A stretch of 63,500 nucleotides of DNA, taken from Mesostigma viride. Its lineage: Eukaryota; Streptophyta; Mesostigmatophyceae; Mesostigmatales; Mesostigmataceae. The stretch spans positions 865,711 to 929,210 of the forward strand of contig RPFO01000065.1 of the NCBI GenBank assembly GCA_009746045.1, written 5' to 3'. Positions 37,140 through 48,009 of this stretch are shown here, piece by piece (position 1 is the first letter of the stretch; every line of letters begins with the position of its first letter). A model generated the notes under the pieces. It was not told where the DNA came from. It made no database searches and saw only the letters and a program-made list of their open reading frames with translations. The position numbers and the translations under genes were made by a program.

Positions 37140-37545
37140 GCTTGCATACTGTACATATGTTATGTAGTGGCGTGATCCACAACGTCGTTGTGGGTCACGC
37201 TACACTTCGGCCCACCGCCACGCTCAAGTGTCGGCGCTTGCATACTGTACATATGTTATGTAGTGGCGTGATCCACAACGTCGTTGTGGGTCACGCCACT
37301 ACATACAGTGCATACAGTGCCTTAGCGTGTGGCAGTAGACCGAAGTGCACCCGGCGTGTACACCCGTGTACACCCGGAGTGTACACCCGTGTGCACCCAC
37401 TTCGTTGTGGGTCACGCCACTACATACAGTGCATACAGTGCCTTAGCGTGTGGCAGTAGACCGAAGTGCACCCGGCGTGTACACCCGTGTACACCCGGAG
37501 TGTACACCCGTGTGCACCCACTTACACTTGTACATGTACAGGCAG
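37140..37545 (+). repeat. GTGTACAC/GTGGCGTGA palindromic module, copy 2
   Basis: Two units of about 95 bp (TGTCGGCGCTTGCATACTGT, then GTAGTGGCGTGATCCACAAC) are followed by two units of about 125 bp holding CACCCGGCGTGTACACCCGT. A 47-nt near-perfect palindrome lies at 37258-37304. The module ends about 235 bp before the ATG of the oxygenase gene. Confidence 0.9.
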
Positions 37546-37781
37546 TGCCGAGCGCCGAGCAGCCGACTTTCAGGTGAACCGCCCAAAGCAATTGAACATA
37601 ATGCATGGAGCGATAATGTACGCCCAAAACCAAAACCTAGAGGAAGCATTTTCGCGCACAAGCGCGAATATATAAAACATCAAATATTGCCTGATACTGA
37701 ATTCATTATCTACTTAGTCATACCACAAAAAAAAAAATACCACGCGGGTTGTCAGACAGACATACCAGTACATACATTGTA

Positions 37782-38750
37782 ATGGCGTCTGTAGAGCCAC
37801 CAGATCCTGCGAAGGAGCTAAATCGCAAACTCAAGGCCAACGCCCGGCGAGCTACGTACGTGGCTAAGCGGATTAAAGAAATGGGCAAAGACGCCTGGCT
37901 GGAGCAGCGCAGAGAAGCCCGGAAGAATGAGTACGCAGCAGAATCGGCTGCTGTGAAGGCCGAGGAGCCGTGGGCAGTAGCGAAGCGGGATTGCGATAAC
38001 GCCCAGCGGCGCTTCTTGTACCGCAACAAAGAAGTGGTGGAGACGCTGTGCAGGCAACGAGCCGCCTTGTCACCCATGGATTCGGTTGCGCATGAGGCCC
38101 AAATTGCTCTTGGGACGAGCGGCTTATTTAGGACATCAGGTCTTGTGATGCCATCAGAACTGGCCCTGCTTCGTGAAATGTCTCAGCCTGGAAATACGGT
38201 CTATGAGCCGATCTTCAACGCGGTAACTTACAACAAGAAAACTCGCGTATTCGTGACAAATTCTGGTGACAAGCACCGATGGATGGGCTTCGTGCCCTTC
38301 GATCAGGGTGACCCGGCGCGTAGGATCGCAAATCGTCTGGTGCGTGTCCTGATGGGCCCGGACGGCAAGCATTTCCCAGTGAAGGGCTACTTTCTGTGGA
38401 GCAAGGCGGGATGCGAAGAGCAGCCCGCCCATTCGGACTACACGCGATACCCGGGAGCATGGGATGTGAACTACCCCGTGTCGGTCATAGTGGCCCCCTT
38501 CGCTGGCACATCGTTTGTGTACTGGGAGAACAGTATACTGTACCCAGGCCTGGACAACATGAGCTCCCGCCCTGACGTCAAGAAGAAGACGTTAGTGTTG
38601 GAGGCCGGCGATGTCTTGGTGTGGCACGGGGCGCTTGTGCACGCGGGAGCGGCGTACAAGGAAAGGGATAACTTTCGTTTTTTCTTCTACGCCCCGGCAC
38701 AGGGTGAGAAGGGGCTCGTGCAGGACGCGGTGAACCCCATCCTCGTTTAG
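37782..38750 (+). CDS. 2-oxoglutarate/Fe(II)-dependent oxygenase, intronless, 322 aa
   Basis: The C-terminal half has the iron-binding facial triad of this superfamily: HxD in QPAHSDYTRYPG, a distal His in LVWHGALVHAGAAY, and an arginine for 2-oxoglutarate in DNFRFFFYAP. The spacing (about 95 residues) and the VLEAGDVLVWHG strand support a double-stranded beta-helix. The N-terminal 100 residues form charged helices (RKLKANARRATYVAKRI, EQRREARKNEY). The substrate is unknown. ATG 37782 is the first in frame. A TGTAA poly(A) signal lies at 38933-38937. It resembles neither host gene in structure, being intronless, and it pairs divergently with the kinase. Confidence 0.75.
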   Translation: MASVEPPDPAKELNRKLKANARRATYVAKRIKEMGKDAWLEQRREARKNEYAAESAAVKAEEPWAVAKRDCDNAQRRFLYRNKEVVETLCRQRAALSPMDSVAHEAQIALGTSGLFRTSGLVMPSELALLREMSQPGNTVYEPIFNAVTYNKKTRVFVTNSGDKHRWMGFVPFDQGDPARRIANRLVRVLMGPDGKHFPVKGYFLWSKAGCEEQPAHSDYTRYPGAWDVNYPVSVIVAPFAGTSFVYWENSILYPGLDNMSSRPDVKKKTLVLEAGDVLVWHGALVHAGAAYKERDNFRFFFYAPAQGEKGLVQDAVNPILV

Positions 38751-38932
38751 GATTGGCTAGTGTCATGCACTTGTTGTACGGTCCTGGCTGACTGCTACAT
38801 GTCAGAACAATATACAAGCATCCTGCATTGAGTAGGATACAACATTACCTGTCCACACAGTGTTTGGTTGGACACTGATTACACGTGACCTGCTGAGCAA
38901 ATAGTGTCCGTGGGCTTTGGTTTTCCTGCTGC

Positions 38933-38937
38933 TGTAA
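38933..38937 (+). terminator. TGTAA poly(A) signal of the oxygenase gene
   Basis: TGTAA in GCTGCTGTAATAAATAAAG lies 183 bp beyond the stop codon, at a usual distance for volvocine algae. Confidence 0.6.
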
Positions 38938-39152
38938 TAAATAAAGCTTAAGTCCTCCAAGTGTTCTAAATTTAATGTTTCTACATGGTCAATAGCAAGG
39001 AGCAAGTAGGATGCATTGCGGGGTTGAGTTGAAATTGATACAACAATAGATCGAGAATGTTGTTATAGCATGGTAAGGGAGACAACTATTAAGTGAGACA
39101 ACCTTGTACATGGGTTGTATCACTTACTGCATAGAATAGACAACTATATATT

Positions 39153-39244
39153 AAAAAATATAATTACTTGGAGCAGATTGAAGGCACCTACACATAACCA
39201 CAGCTAAAGCCAACATGAGATACCACGACAAAACTACAAGCCAG
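39153..39244 (-). mobile_element. 92-bp LINE relic with 14-bp TSD
   Basis: The 14-bp repeat GACAACTATATATT lies at 39139-39152 and 39245-39258. The end next to the left repeat (AAAAAATATAATTACTT, then AGCAGA.TGAA) matches the 3' end of the endonuclease-type LINE at 19971. It is an extremely 5'-truncated insertion. Confidence 0.75.
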
Positions 39245-39258
39245 GACAACTATATATT

Positions 39259-39975
39259 GTAAACAATATGTAGGGAATAGTAAATACTTTGATGTTTTCA
39301 GTGAGGAGTTTTTGAATGGGTATTGGGTACCTTAGGCATTCGTATGGCAAGGTAGGGAAACTTGAGTCTGTTTTTAGGGTAGTGCAATGTGGTAGTTTGT
39401 TTGCTGGGCCACTAAAACCCCTTGAGTGTGACCTTCATGAATCCAGGGTAGGGTAAGGGTTGGTTAGGGTATGTACATAGTGGTGGGTATTGTAAGGTAG
39501 GTCTTGAGCTCCTTGAGTGTGACCTTCATGAATCCAGGGTAGGGTCAGGGTTGTAACTATAGAGATACTCACTTAAAAGACTGTGACATTCAAGAAACCA
39601 GGGTATGGAAATGCGTGTTGTTTGGGGTTGTTTGACTGGCGTACATTACCATAGTTGTCTAACTTATTAGTGGCACGGGATGATGTTATTGCTACTACTA
39701 CTATAGTAATACTCCTAAATTATTGTCATGTGTATAGGGTTTGGGTCTGGTGGTGTGCCCTTTGGCATCCGGGGTGCATGTACATTTACATGAGTGAGCA
39801 TTTGCATGGTACATTTGCATGGTGAATGCACTGGACATTTATTAAAAAGGAGGAAATAAACTGAATAGCCGTTGAGTGGAAATGGCTATGGACATGAATC
39901 CAAAACCACATTGTTGGCATTGCAACATGTATGCTGTGCTGCAGCACTATGTTCTGTTTAGGACATCAAACAGCA
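39259..39975. other. Non-coding; a 34-bp direct repeat
   Basis: CTTGAGTGTGACCTTCATGA followed by ATCCAGGGTAGGGT occurs at about 39421 and 39511, and a shorter form occurs near 39590. This may be subterminal sequence of the neighbouring transposase element. No ORF is seen. Confidence 0.45.
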
Positions 39976-39980
39976 TTACA
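39976..39980 (-). terminator. TGTAA poly(A) signal of the transposase gene
   Basis: TTACA on the plus strand gives TGTAA on the minus strand, 86 bp beyond the transposase stop. Confidence 0.55.
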
Positions 39981-40065
39981 TCAGAATAAGACATCAAAAG
40001 TGTGTCATGACAGGATCTCTCTCCTCACATTGAGGATAGACAGTTGTACAAGTATGGCACGGGCC

Positions 40066-43000
40066 TCAGGCACCAAACACCAGCCACTTGAGGGCATAGT
40101 TGAAATCCGTCTGCTTGGTAAGGGTGTCATGCACAGCCTCCTCGCCCTCCTCCTCCGGGTCCCACAGGACGTTGAACGACCAGCCTGCCGTTGTCTTCTT
40201 GGGCAGCGGCTCGACACGGACCGAGTTGCGTGGCGGTGTGTTGACGATGGTACCGTAGTACCACTTCCAGTAGGGCTTGCCGTCATCCCCCTCCACATCC
40301 CACAGCTGGCAGATGCGCCTGCCAACCATGGACTCAGGGGTCAGCTGAGAGAGGTGCAACACCTGGGCGGCCAGCAGCTCGGACGCCACAGGTGGGTCGA
40401 TCTTCTTATCCTGCATGCGCTTGTACGCACCCTCCTTGTACGCATGCGGGTCGTCCTTGTTGGCATGCGGGTCCCACTTGATGATGACGCGAGCCTTCTT
40501 CGTGGGTGACGCCTTCTTCTTGGGCGACGCCTTGGAGGAGGTGGCGGGGCCCGCCTTGGTGGTGGTGAGGCCAGCCTTGGTGGTGGCGGGGCCCGCCTTG
40601 GTGGTGGTGGGGCCCGCCTTGGTGACGGTGGGGCCCGCCTTGGTGACGGTGGGGCCCGCCTTGGTGACGGTGGGGCCCGCCTTGGTGACGGTGGGCGCCG
40701 AGTGAACCGGTGGGAGGACGTCTGTCTCGTCAATGAACGGTGCCACCTCCTCGGAATCCTCGAACGTTGACAGGCGTTTCATTTCGTACCGCCTCTTGAA
40801 TGGCACCTGCACCTTGTCACCATGATGTGTCACAGTGGGGGGGATGGCTCGTCGTCGTCCTCGTCGTCGCAGAGGTCGTCCTCGTCGTAGTCCTCGTCAC
40901 TGTCCTCGGCATATGACACCTGCACGCAGTGAGGTGAGGTAAAGCAGCAGCAATGATGATGTCTGTCATGCGTGTACGGGCAAGAAAACCAGCACGGAGA
41001 CTGTGTACGCTGGACTAGGGAACCCCATGCATACTAAAATGGGTCACAAAAGTACCGCTACCTTAAGGGTTACACACTCACAACTCCTACATTGCAAACA
41101 ATAACAAGCAAGGGACAATCTGACAAGCATGGACATACCTTCTTGCGAGCCGCACGCGTGCGCTTGCGTGGGGGCACGGCAGCTTCGCCATCTGGGCGGG
41201 CATTGGAGGTGGTCGCGGCCTCCACCACAGGGGTCGGGACAGCTGGCGCCGTCTTTGTGTTGTTGGTGGATGAGCCCGCACGCCCCCTCTGCTTCTTGGT
41301 GGGCGGGCCACCTTGGGCAGCATTGTGGGCGGCCAGCGTCTTCTTGCTGCCCCATACGCGGCACTCCTCGGGGGGTTTGTAGCCCACCACCCCCCTCTCA
41401 CCTGCTGCATCTGACGCAGGGGGGGGGGGCAACCCAGTTGGGGTCGACCTCGAAAACGGTGCCTTCAGCGGGCATGGAATCTGGACCGGGCGTGTTGGCC
41501 AGGGGCACCCGCAAGGAAGCAGCCTCAACCTGTTACATACATACAAGGCAAACACACACACACACGGTGCGAGGCAGGCCAACACGCAAAAAGTCAGCTA
41601 AAGGGATTGTGCGGACAGGACAAGTATCAGTTGGTTTGCCAAGTTGGCGAAGTCAGCCAGTGGTCCACACATTGCAAAGGCACACCAGCTGAGTTCTTTT
41701 GACATGGTGTCAGAGGATTGATGAAAATGCTCGACTACGCGAGTTATTAGCAGCCTGACTTACCGCATCAGCGTTGGGAGTGACCGCCAGTTCCTCGTCA
41801 GTTGGGCGTGGGACCTCGTATTTCGTGAAGCCCTCGGGGCAGACGAGTGCGTCGCGCTTCGGATCCCGCTGGAGGCTGACGGCACAGCCGGTCTGCGTCC
41901 AGCCCTTCATGATGGTCAGCCTGCCCTCAGGCCCGCAGAGGCGGATCCAGGCGATAGCCACGGCATTCTGGATGATGATCCGCGTCTCGGAGGCGTTGGG
42001 CGGGTCAAGCCCATCGCGGGCCCTCGCGTCCATTATGCGGGTGACCGCCGCGTCAAACCAGCGCTTGAACACGGCATTGATGCAGCAGTCATTTGGCTGC
42101 CACAAGTGGGTCATGTTGCCCGGCCCATACCACGGCACCACCCCCATATCCCGGAGGGCTTTCCGAAAGGCGTCGGAGACCTGCATGCACCGATCCACCG
42201 CAGCACCAAAACACCCAGGCATTGGAAACGACACATAAAAAAAAGAGAATATTAGTCTCCGGCATCATCATCACCACATGCCTTGCAGCCAACATGCACA
42301 TGCACTGAAACGAAACAAGCCAAAGAAAATTGGGGTAATAAGGAAGGAAACACATGCCCACCTGAACAGCGAGGTTGTCCAAGAACAAGAGGACGTCACG
42401 CTTGCCGTACTTGGCGAGCAACTTCTTCAAAAAGGCTTCAAACAGTTGCAACCACACCTCCGGGGCGTGGTCGCTGAACCAGGCGGAGGCCTGAAAGGTG
42501 ACAACCGCCTCAGGCATGTACTGGTTGGTCTCGTAAGCCATACGAGCCACGTTCTTACCCGCGCCGGGGAAGATGATGAGGGGGGGGGCATGTCAGCCAG
42601 CCAGTTCTCGTCAAAGGGGGAGTGGGGGGCGGTGGTCAGGCAAACGGTAACTGCCCGGTGCTTGAAATCCACCTTCTTGGTGCCCATGTTCACGTGGGAC
42701 GCCCCTTTCTCCGCGAAGCACTTGCCCTTCATGTTCCTCAAGGCAAGGCCCACCTGGTCCATGTTAAACCGAAACGTGCCGGTAGCGGGGCCGATGGGGA
42801 AACGCCCCCAATATGGGTCCCTGAGCGCCCTCAAGCCGCTGTTCAAACCGGCGACGATGAGCCCGGAATGAAACTGCTGCAACGCGGGCAACGCCTCCTC
42901 CATGGTGACATTGCGGTGGTTGCTCGCCACCCGCGTGACAAGGCCCCGTCGGCACGCGAACTCGCGGGCCCACGTGTCGGAGTACGCAAAGCCCATCCCC

Positions 43001-43660
43001 GCGGTCGGGTAATGTTTAGCCATCAAGATCTTGGCCTGTGCTTTGACGACGCTGCAATACGATTGGGAAAAACAGGCACGCAAGCAATGAGAGGGCGACA
43101 ATCAGCAAGCTTTTGCGCTCCTTCGAATGTTCACCAAATACACATGCCGCAGTTTAAAGACAGAAACTACCCATCAGTGTTTTCAGCAAAACGAAGAACA
43201 AGGAAAGCATGCAAACTTACGCAAGCACAGGGGCTCTCTTCTGGCTGACGATCCAGTCCCTCAAATCCGCCTCCATTAATGGAAAGCGGCCTTCTCGTTG
43301 TTTGCCGGGCACCAACCCTCGGCCCGAGTGGTTTTTCAGGTTTGGGTCATCAGCCATGGCACGGATCTTCGCCTTCGTCTCAGATTCCAGCCACCGGCAG
43401 ACGGTCGAAGTGCTCACTCCATATTGCTTGGCGACGGCCGACGGCGTGGTAGTTCCCTGTTCGATACACGTGACTGCGACAACTTTCTGCTTCGCGCTCA
43501 CGAGCGTGACCAGCTTTGTCTTGGGTGGCTCCAGGATGGGCGCCGCCTTGTCGTCAGCGGTGGGCAAAACATTGTCACTGTTGGCCGGAACGCGCGCGCA
43601 CAGCTGCGGCTGTCTCCGCCGTGGTTTAGCCCCACTTTCTTTGCCTGTGAAGTTAGTCAT
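40066..43660 (-). CDS. CENP-B/pogo-like DDE transposase with C-terminal barrel domain
   Basis: The model has five exons: 43660-43221, 43051-42362, 42180-41764, 41529-41139 and 40919-40066, all GT-AG. Exon 1 has an HTH (SAVAKQYGVSTSTVCRWLES) and a CENP-B-type second half (EGRFPLMEADLRDWI). DDE candidates are FRFNMDQVGLAL, VLLFLDNLAVQ and THLWQPNDCCINAVF. Exon 5 has a TKAGPTV-type linker repeat and ends in a domain with VGRRICQLWD, YWKWYYGTIVN and FNVLWDP, reminiscent of a Tudor/chromo-like barrel. The frame is off by one base at three G-homopolymers (G9 near 42580, G11 near 41420, G7 near 40838). These may be consensus errors, so the real gene could be intact. Terminal repeats of this element were not found. 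Confidence 0.75.
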
Positions 43661-43890
43661 GGGGCGTGGCTATGGCGCCAGCCCTCGTGGTGGGCACACG
43701 TGTACAGTATGGATGGTGCGCACACTTGGGTTGTGCGCAGGTCAGGTTGGTGGTGGATGTGCCACAGGACGACCGATGCTCTTTTTTATATGCAAATTTG
43801 GGCGCCAAACTCAATTTGCACCGACTTTGCCAGATATTTGCCGACCTACACGTGGCTGAGTTGACGTTTCGCGGGCATCGGACGCGCGGG
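43661..43890. other. Upstream flank of the transposase gene
   Basis: 230 bp between the transposase ATG and the TTA target site of the next element. No motif is recognised. If the 9-kb element was inserted here, the promoter may be interrupted. Confidence 0.4.
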
Positions 43891-44390
43891 TTAGGGTGGT
43901 TTGTTTGGGTTAGGACAGATTTGTCCATTTAGGACAGTCCTGCAGCCAAAGCGTGAAAACATTAGCTTCATTGGTGCCTTACGCTGTTACGCATGCTTGC
44001 TTCTGCATGATAATTTTTTGAATGGTATTCAACTGTTTTTATGTGTATATAACTGCAGTCTTGTTTCACGTGTGTGTATGTGAATACACAAATGTTCTCA
44101 GCATTGAGTTATGCACAATGCACATCAATTAATTTATTAAAAGTAATTAGTAATCATGTAGACTGCGTCACGTGAGCATAGATTAAGTGAGACAACTATT
44201 CCTTGACGCAAGGCGGTCCAACGTCGTGTAAGTACAAGCCGTTACTAGTTGTATGAGAAATAAATCGTTGTCCTGATTAGCCAAGATGTTGCACTACCAC
44301 AATACCCATGATGTTGCTCTTAATTATAATGCCATGTCCTATAATGCATGAATGGGCGGTGATCTAAGCATGTCATAAAACATCCTATTC

Positions 44391-45106
44391 CAGCGAGCAG
44401 CGGGCAGCGGGCAGCGCGCAGCGGGCAGCGGGCAGCGCGCAGCGGGCAGCGGGCAGCGCGCAGCGGGCAGCGGGCAGCGGGCAGCGGGCAGCGCGCAGCG
44501 GGCAGCGGGCTGCGGGCAGCGGGCTGCGGGCAGCGGGCAGCGGGCAGCGGGCAGCGGGCAGCGGGCAGCGGGCAGCGGGCTGCGGGCAGCGGGCTGCGGG
44601 CAGCGGGCAGCGGGCAGCGGGCAGCGGGCTGCGGGCAGCGGGCAGCGGGCAGCGGGCAGCGGGCAGCGGGCAGCGGGCAGCGGGCAGCGGGCAGCGGGCA
44701 GCGGGCAGCGCGCAGCGGGCAGCGGGCAGCGGGCAGCGGGCAGCGGGCAGCGGGCAGTGGGCAGCGGGCAGCGGGCAGCGGGCAGCGGGCAGCGGGCAGC
44801 GGGCAGCGGGCTGCGGGCAGCGGGCAGCGGGCAGCGGGCTGCGGGCAGCGGGCAGCGGGCAGCGGGCAGCGGGCTGCGGGCAGCGGGCAGCGGGCAGCGG
44901 GCAGCGGGCAGCGGGCAGCGGGCAGCGGGCAGCGGGCAGCGGGCAGCGGGCAGCGGGCTGCGGGCAGCGGGCTGCGGGCAGCGGGCAGCGGGCAGCGGGC
45001 AGCGGGCAGCGGGCAGCGGGCAGCGGGCAGCGGGCAGCGGGCAGCGGGCAGCGGGCAGCGGGCAGCGGGCAGCGGGCAGCGGGCAGCGGGCAGCGGGCAG
45101 CGGGGC
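44391..45106 (+). repeat. 7-bp satellite (GCGGGCA)n, about 100 units
   Basis: The tract is of GCGGGCA with occasional GCGCGCA or GCGGGCT units and one TGGGCA. Because 7 is not a multiple of 3, each frame cycles through the same PLPAARC-like heptapeptide. It lies downstream of the minus-strand repetitive gene. Confidence 0.97.
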
Positions 45107-45198
45107 AAAGTACTGCCAAAAAAAGGGACCCTGCTTTGGGCTGGGCGGAGCCAGCGGGTTACTCTAGTAATAATTAGTCACAAGGTCCTGTTGGGACG

Positions 45199-45995
45199 CT
45201 AACGCGGTGGCGCAAATTCGTATGGCACATACATGCGTGGCGCCTCGCGTGGCGCAGATTCACATGGCACATACATGCGCGGCGCCTCGCGTGGCGCAGA
45301 TTCACATGGCACATACATGCGCGGCGCCTCGCGTGGCGCAGATTCGTATGGCACATACATGCGCGGCGCCTCGCGTGGCGCAGATTCGCATGGCACATAC
45401 ATGCGCGGCGCCTCGCGTGGCGCAGATTCGTATGGCACATACATGCGCGGCGCCTCGCGTGGCGCAGATTCGCATGGCACATACATGCGCGGCGCCTCGC
45501 GTGGCGCAGATTCGCATGGCACATACATGCGCGGTGCCTCGCGTGGCGCAGATTCGCATGGCACATACATGCGCGGCGCCTCGCGTGGCGCAGATTCGCA
45601 TGGCACATACATGCGCGGCGCAGATTCGCATGGCACATACATGCGCGGCGCCTCGCGTGGCGCAGATTCGTATGGCACATACATGCGCGGCGCCTCGCGG
45701 CCAGCAGATTTGCGTGGCACATACATGCGCGGCGCCTCGCGTGGCGCAGATTCGTATGGCACATACATGCGCGGCGCCTCGCGTGGCGCATAGTCTGGTG
45801 CCGGCACCGCTGCCGCTGTTGCCGCAGGGGGCGCACTGGCTGCCGGCACCGCTGCCGCCGCTGCCGCCGCTGCCGGCGCTGCCGCCGCTGCCGTGGTGGG
45901 CACACCGGCTGCCGCCACCGCTGCTTTGGTGGGTGCGGCGGCTGCCGCCCCCGCTGCCACTGCCGCCGCCGCCTCTTTATGCTTCTGCAGCAGTC

Positions 45996-46026
<31 letters not shown>

Positions 46027-47821
46027 CTGCTGCTGCAGCTTTGTCATCATGGCATTAAATTGCTGCTGTTGCTGTTGCTGTTGCTGCTTCATCATGCTGT
46101 CGAATTGCTGCAGCAGCGCTGCCATCCCCTTCGAATTTTCAGCCGGGGCGTCAGGCTGCTTGGCAGGCGCTGAGCCGTTTTCTGAGCGGCGCTGGCGCTT
46201 GACTGGTTTCGTCGCCGCAGCTTCTTTGGCAGGCTGCTTGCTCACGATGCGCTTGCCGCGCCCATGCACGTTGGTGACCTCCTGCAACGCGGGCAGCCCT
46301 GCAATTTGTGGGTCGGGCATGTCAGAGTCTTGTGTTATGCAAGCTGGCAGACGTGGCAGCGTAGCCGGGTATTTCGCCAAGAGGGCCGATCCTGGAAACT
46401 GCTCAGCGGACAAGATGAATGGCGGTGGGCCAGCACTCAATATCTGGGGCAGCAGGTCCGCCTTGTTCTTGATGGCCCAACTCATCACCGCCTGCATGTC
46501 CTCATTCCAAGCGGATGATGGGAGAACGCCCTTGTGCTCCAACCCCAGGGTAGTGGGAAACGTGGTGGCATTCTTGTCGTTGACAACGATGACCACTGCG
46601 TCGAAAAATCCGATCGCGGACGGTCGCCTGGTTGGGCTGCCTTTGAGTCGGTCGAGCAAGTTTTTAAATTTCTTGTAGCGGCTCTGCCTCACAAAATGCG
46701 CGCAGATTGACGAGCTCGCGATTGCCCCCACTACCACCCCCACATGAGGCCATTCGGGGATTGCAAGGGCCACGATATCATCCTCGCTGTCGCTGGTGGA
46801 AGCACCGCCTGGTGTTTTGTGCATCCCCGGCCCTGCCGGTGGAGGAGAAAAAGCTAGTTCTTTTCTTGTGTCGCCGACATCGAAATGACGCGACGCCGAA
46901 GCCCGAAAGGTACCAGCTGCAGGGCCCGGGGTGTTCTCCTTCTTGGAGGCGTCGCGCTCAACCACGGGAATGTGCGCGCCGCCAACAGCATGCTTGCCAA
47001 CCGTGGGGCCCATCGCAGCACGCAAAGCTGCATCACCTTGGCCGCTCTTGTCCTGATTGCCATCACCCATCGCACCCTTGCCTGCGCCGTTCTTTTCCTC
47101 CTCGCCATCACCCATCGCACCATAGCCTGCGCCGTTCTTTTCCTCCTCGCCATCACCCATCGCACCATTGCCGCCTGCGCCGTTCTTTTCCTCCTCGCCA
47201 TCACCCATCGCACCATTGCCGCCTGCGCCGTTCTTTTCCTCCTCGCCATCACCCATCGCACCATTGCCGCCTGCGCCGCTCTCCTCCTCGACGCCACCAC
47301 CAAGCGCAACACCGCCTGGGCCGTTCTTCTCCTCGACGCCACCACCCGTTGCATCATCATCGACATGACCCTCGTCATGCAATATTATCACCAGAACCCA
47401 GCTCACCATCGTCGACCCTTCCATCCACGACTTTGGCTAGCTTAACGAGTTTCCGTGATGGAACCTTAACGACCTTGCCCTTGCCGCCCAGCGAATAAAG
47501 AGCACCAAGGCCGGCCAGTTGGGCGTCGACCACCTTTTCCTTAAAATCGACAGGCGAGGCCTCCTTGCTGATGGCGGTAGGCGGCCAAGGGCCGCCACAC
47601 TCCTGGCAGGTCCACTCTGTGCCATCCTCACCCGCCGATGCATCCCTAAACATCCCGGTGCACAGCCCATGCAAGTGCTTGCCACACTGGCCTGAGCATG
47701 GATGGTTGGCTCCGCCCAGCAGCTCATTTTTGTCGACACTATCAAATCCGGTTGCATGATCAGCGCCGGGCAATTTCTTGCATCTATCGCCTGCGTAGCA
47801 GGGGCCGCTTGACCCCTGCAT
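45199..47821 (-). CDS. Repetitive protein with zinc-binding N terminus
   Basis: Two frames appear to be one gene. The first (47821-47375) has a PHD/RING-like Cys-rich part: CYAGDRCKKL, CSGQCGKHLHGLC and TWTCQECGG-like spacing (EWTCQECGG). The second (47424-45199, 741 codons) has about five GNGAMGDGEEEKNGAG repeats, a globular region with GFFDAVVIVVNDKNATTFPT and NEDMQAVMSWAIKNKADLLP, a basic stretch (KPVKRQRRSEN), a glutamine-rich coiled coil, an Ala/Pro-rich segment, and about 13 copies of a 14-residue unit ESAPREAPRMYVPC. The switch near 47400 could be a short intron (GTGAGC...GAG) or a frame error. Function is unknown. A DNA- or chromatin-binding role is only a guess from the zinc part and the basic stretch. 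Confidence 0.55.
45207..45795. repeat. 42-bp coding minisatellite
   Basis: About 13 in-frame units of 14 codons (one unit truncated near 45615) encode the C-terminal repeats of the minus-strand gene. Third-base changes such as CGTATGG/CGCATGG switch Tyr to Cys, while the frame is kept. Confidence 0.9.
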
Positions 47822-48009
47822 TCTTCGCTTGCTACAGATTTAACCACCGGAAAATAGACAAAGATTGCACGCAACCTTCCAATAATGCCGGCTGCGATTT
47901 AACCTTCGTTTGCTGGGCGCTGCACGCTGCAATGTATCGAGTCAATTTGCGCGGGATCTGGAACTTTGAATATATGTTTAGGCAAGAGGCTGCGGCGTCA
48001 TTTGGCTGC

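Noticed and set aside
44320-45119. PLPAARC repeat proteins
   Set aside because: They are a 7-bp satellite read in any frame.
45233-46678. Plus-strand ORFs opposite the repetitive gene (GASRGADSHGTYMR repeats, poly-Cys/Leu)
   Set aside because: They are antisense shadows. The minus frame has balanced globular stretches and a continuous 741 codons.
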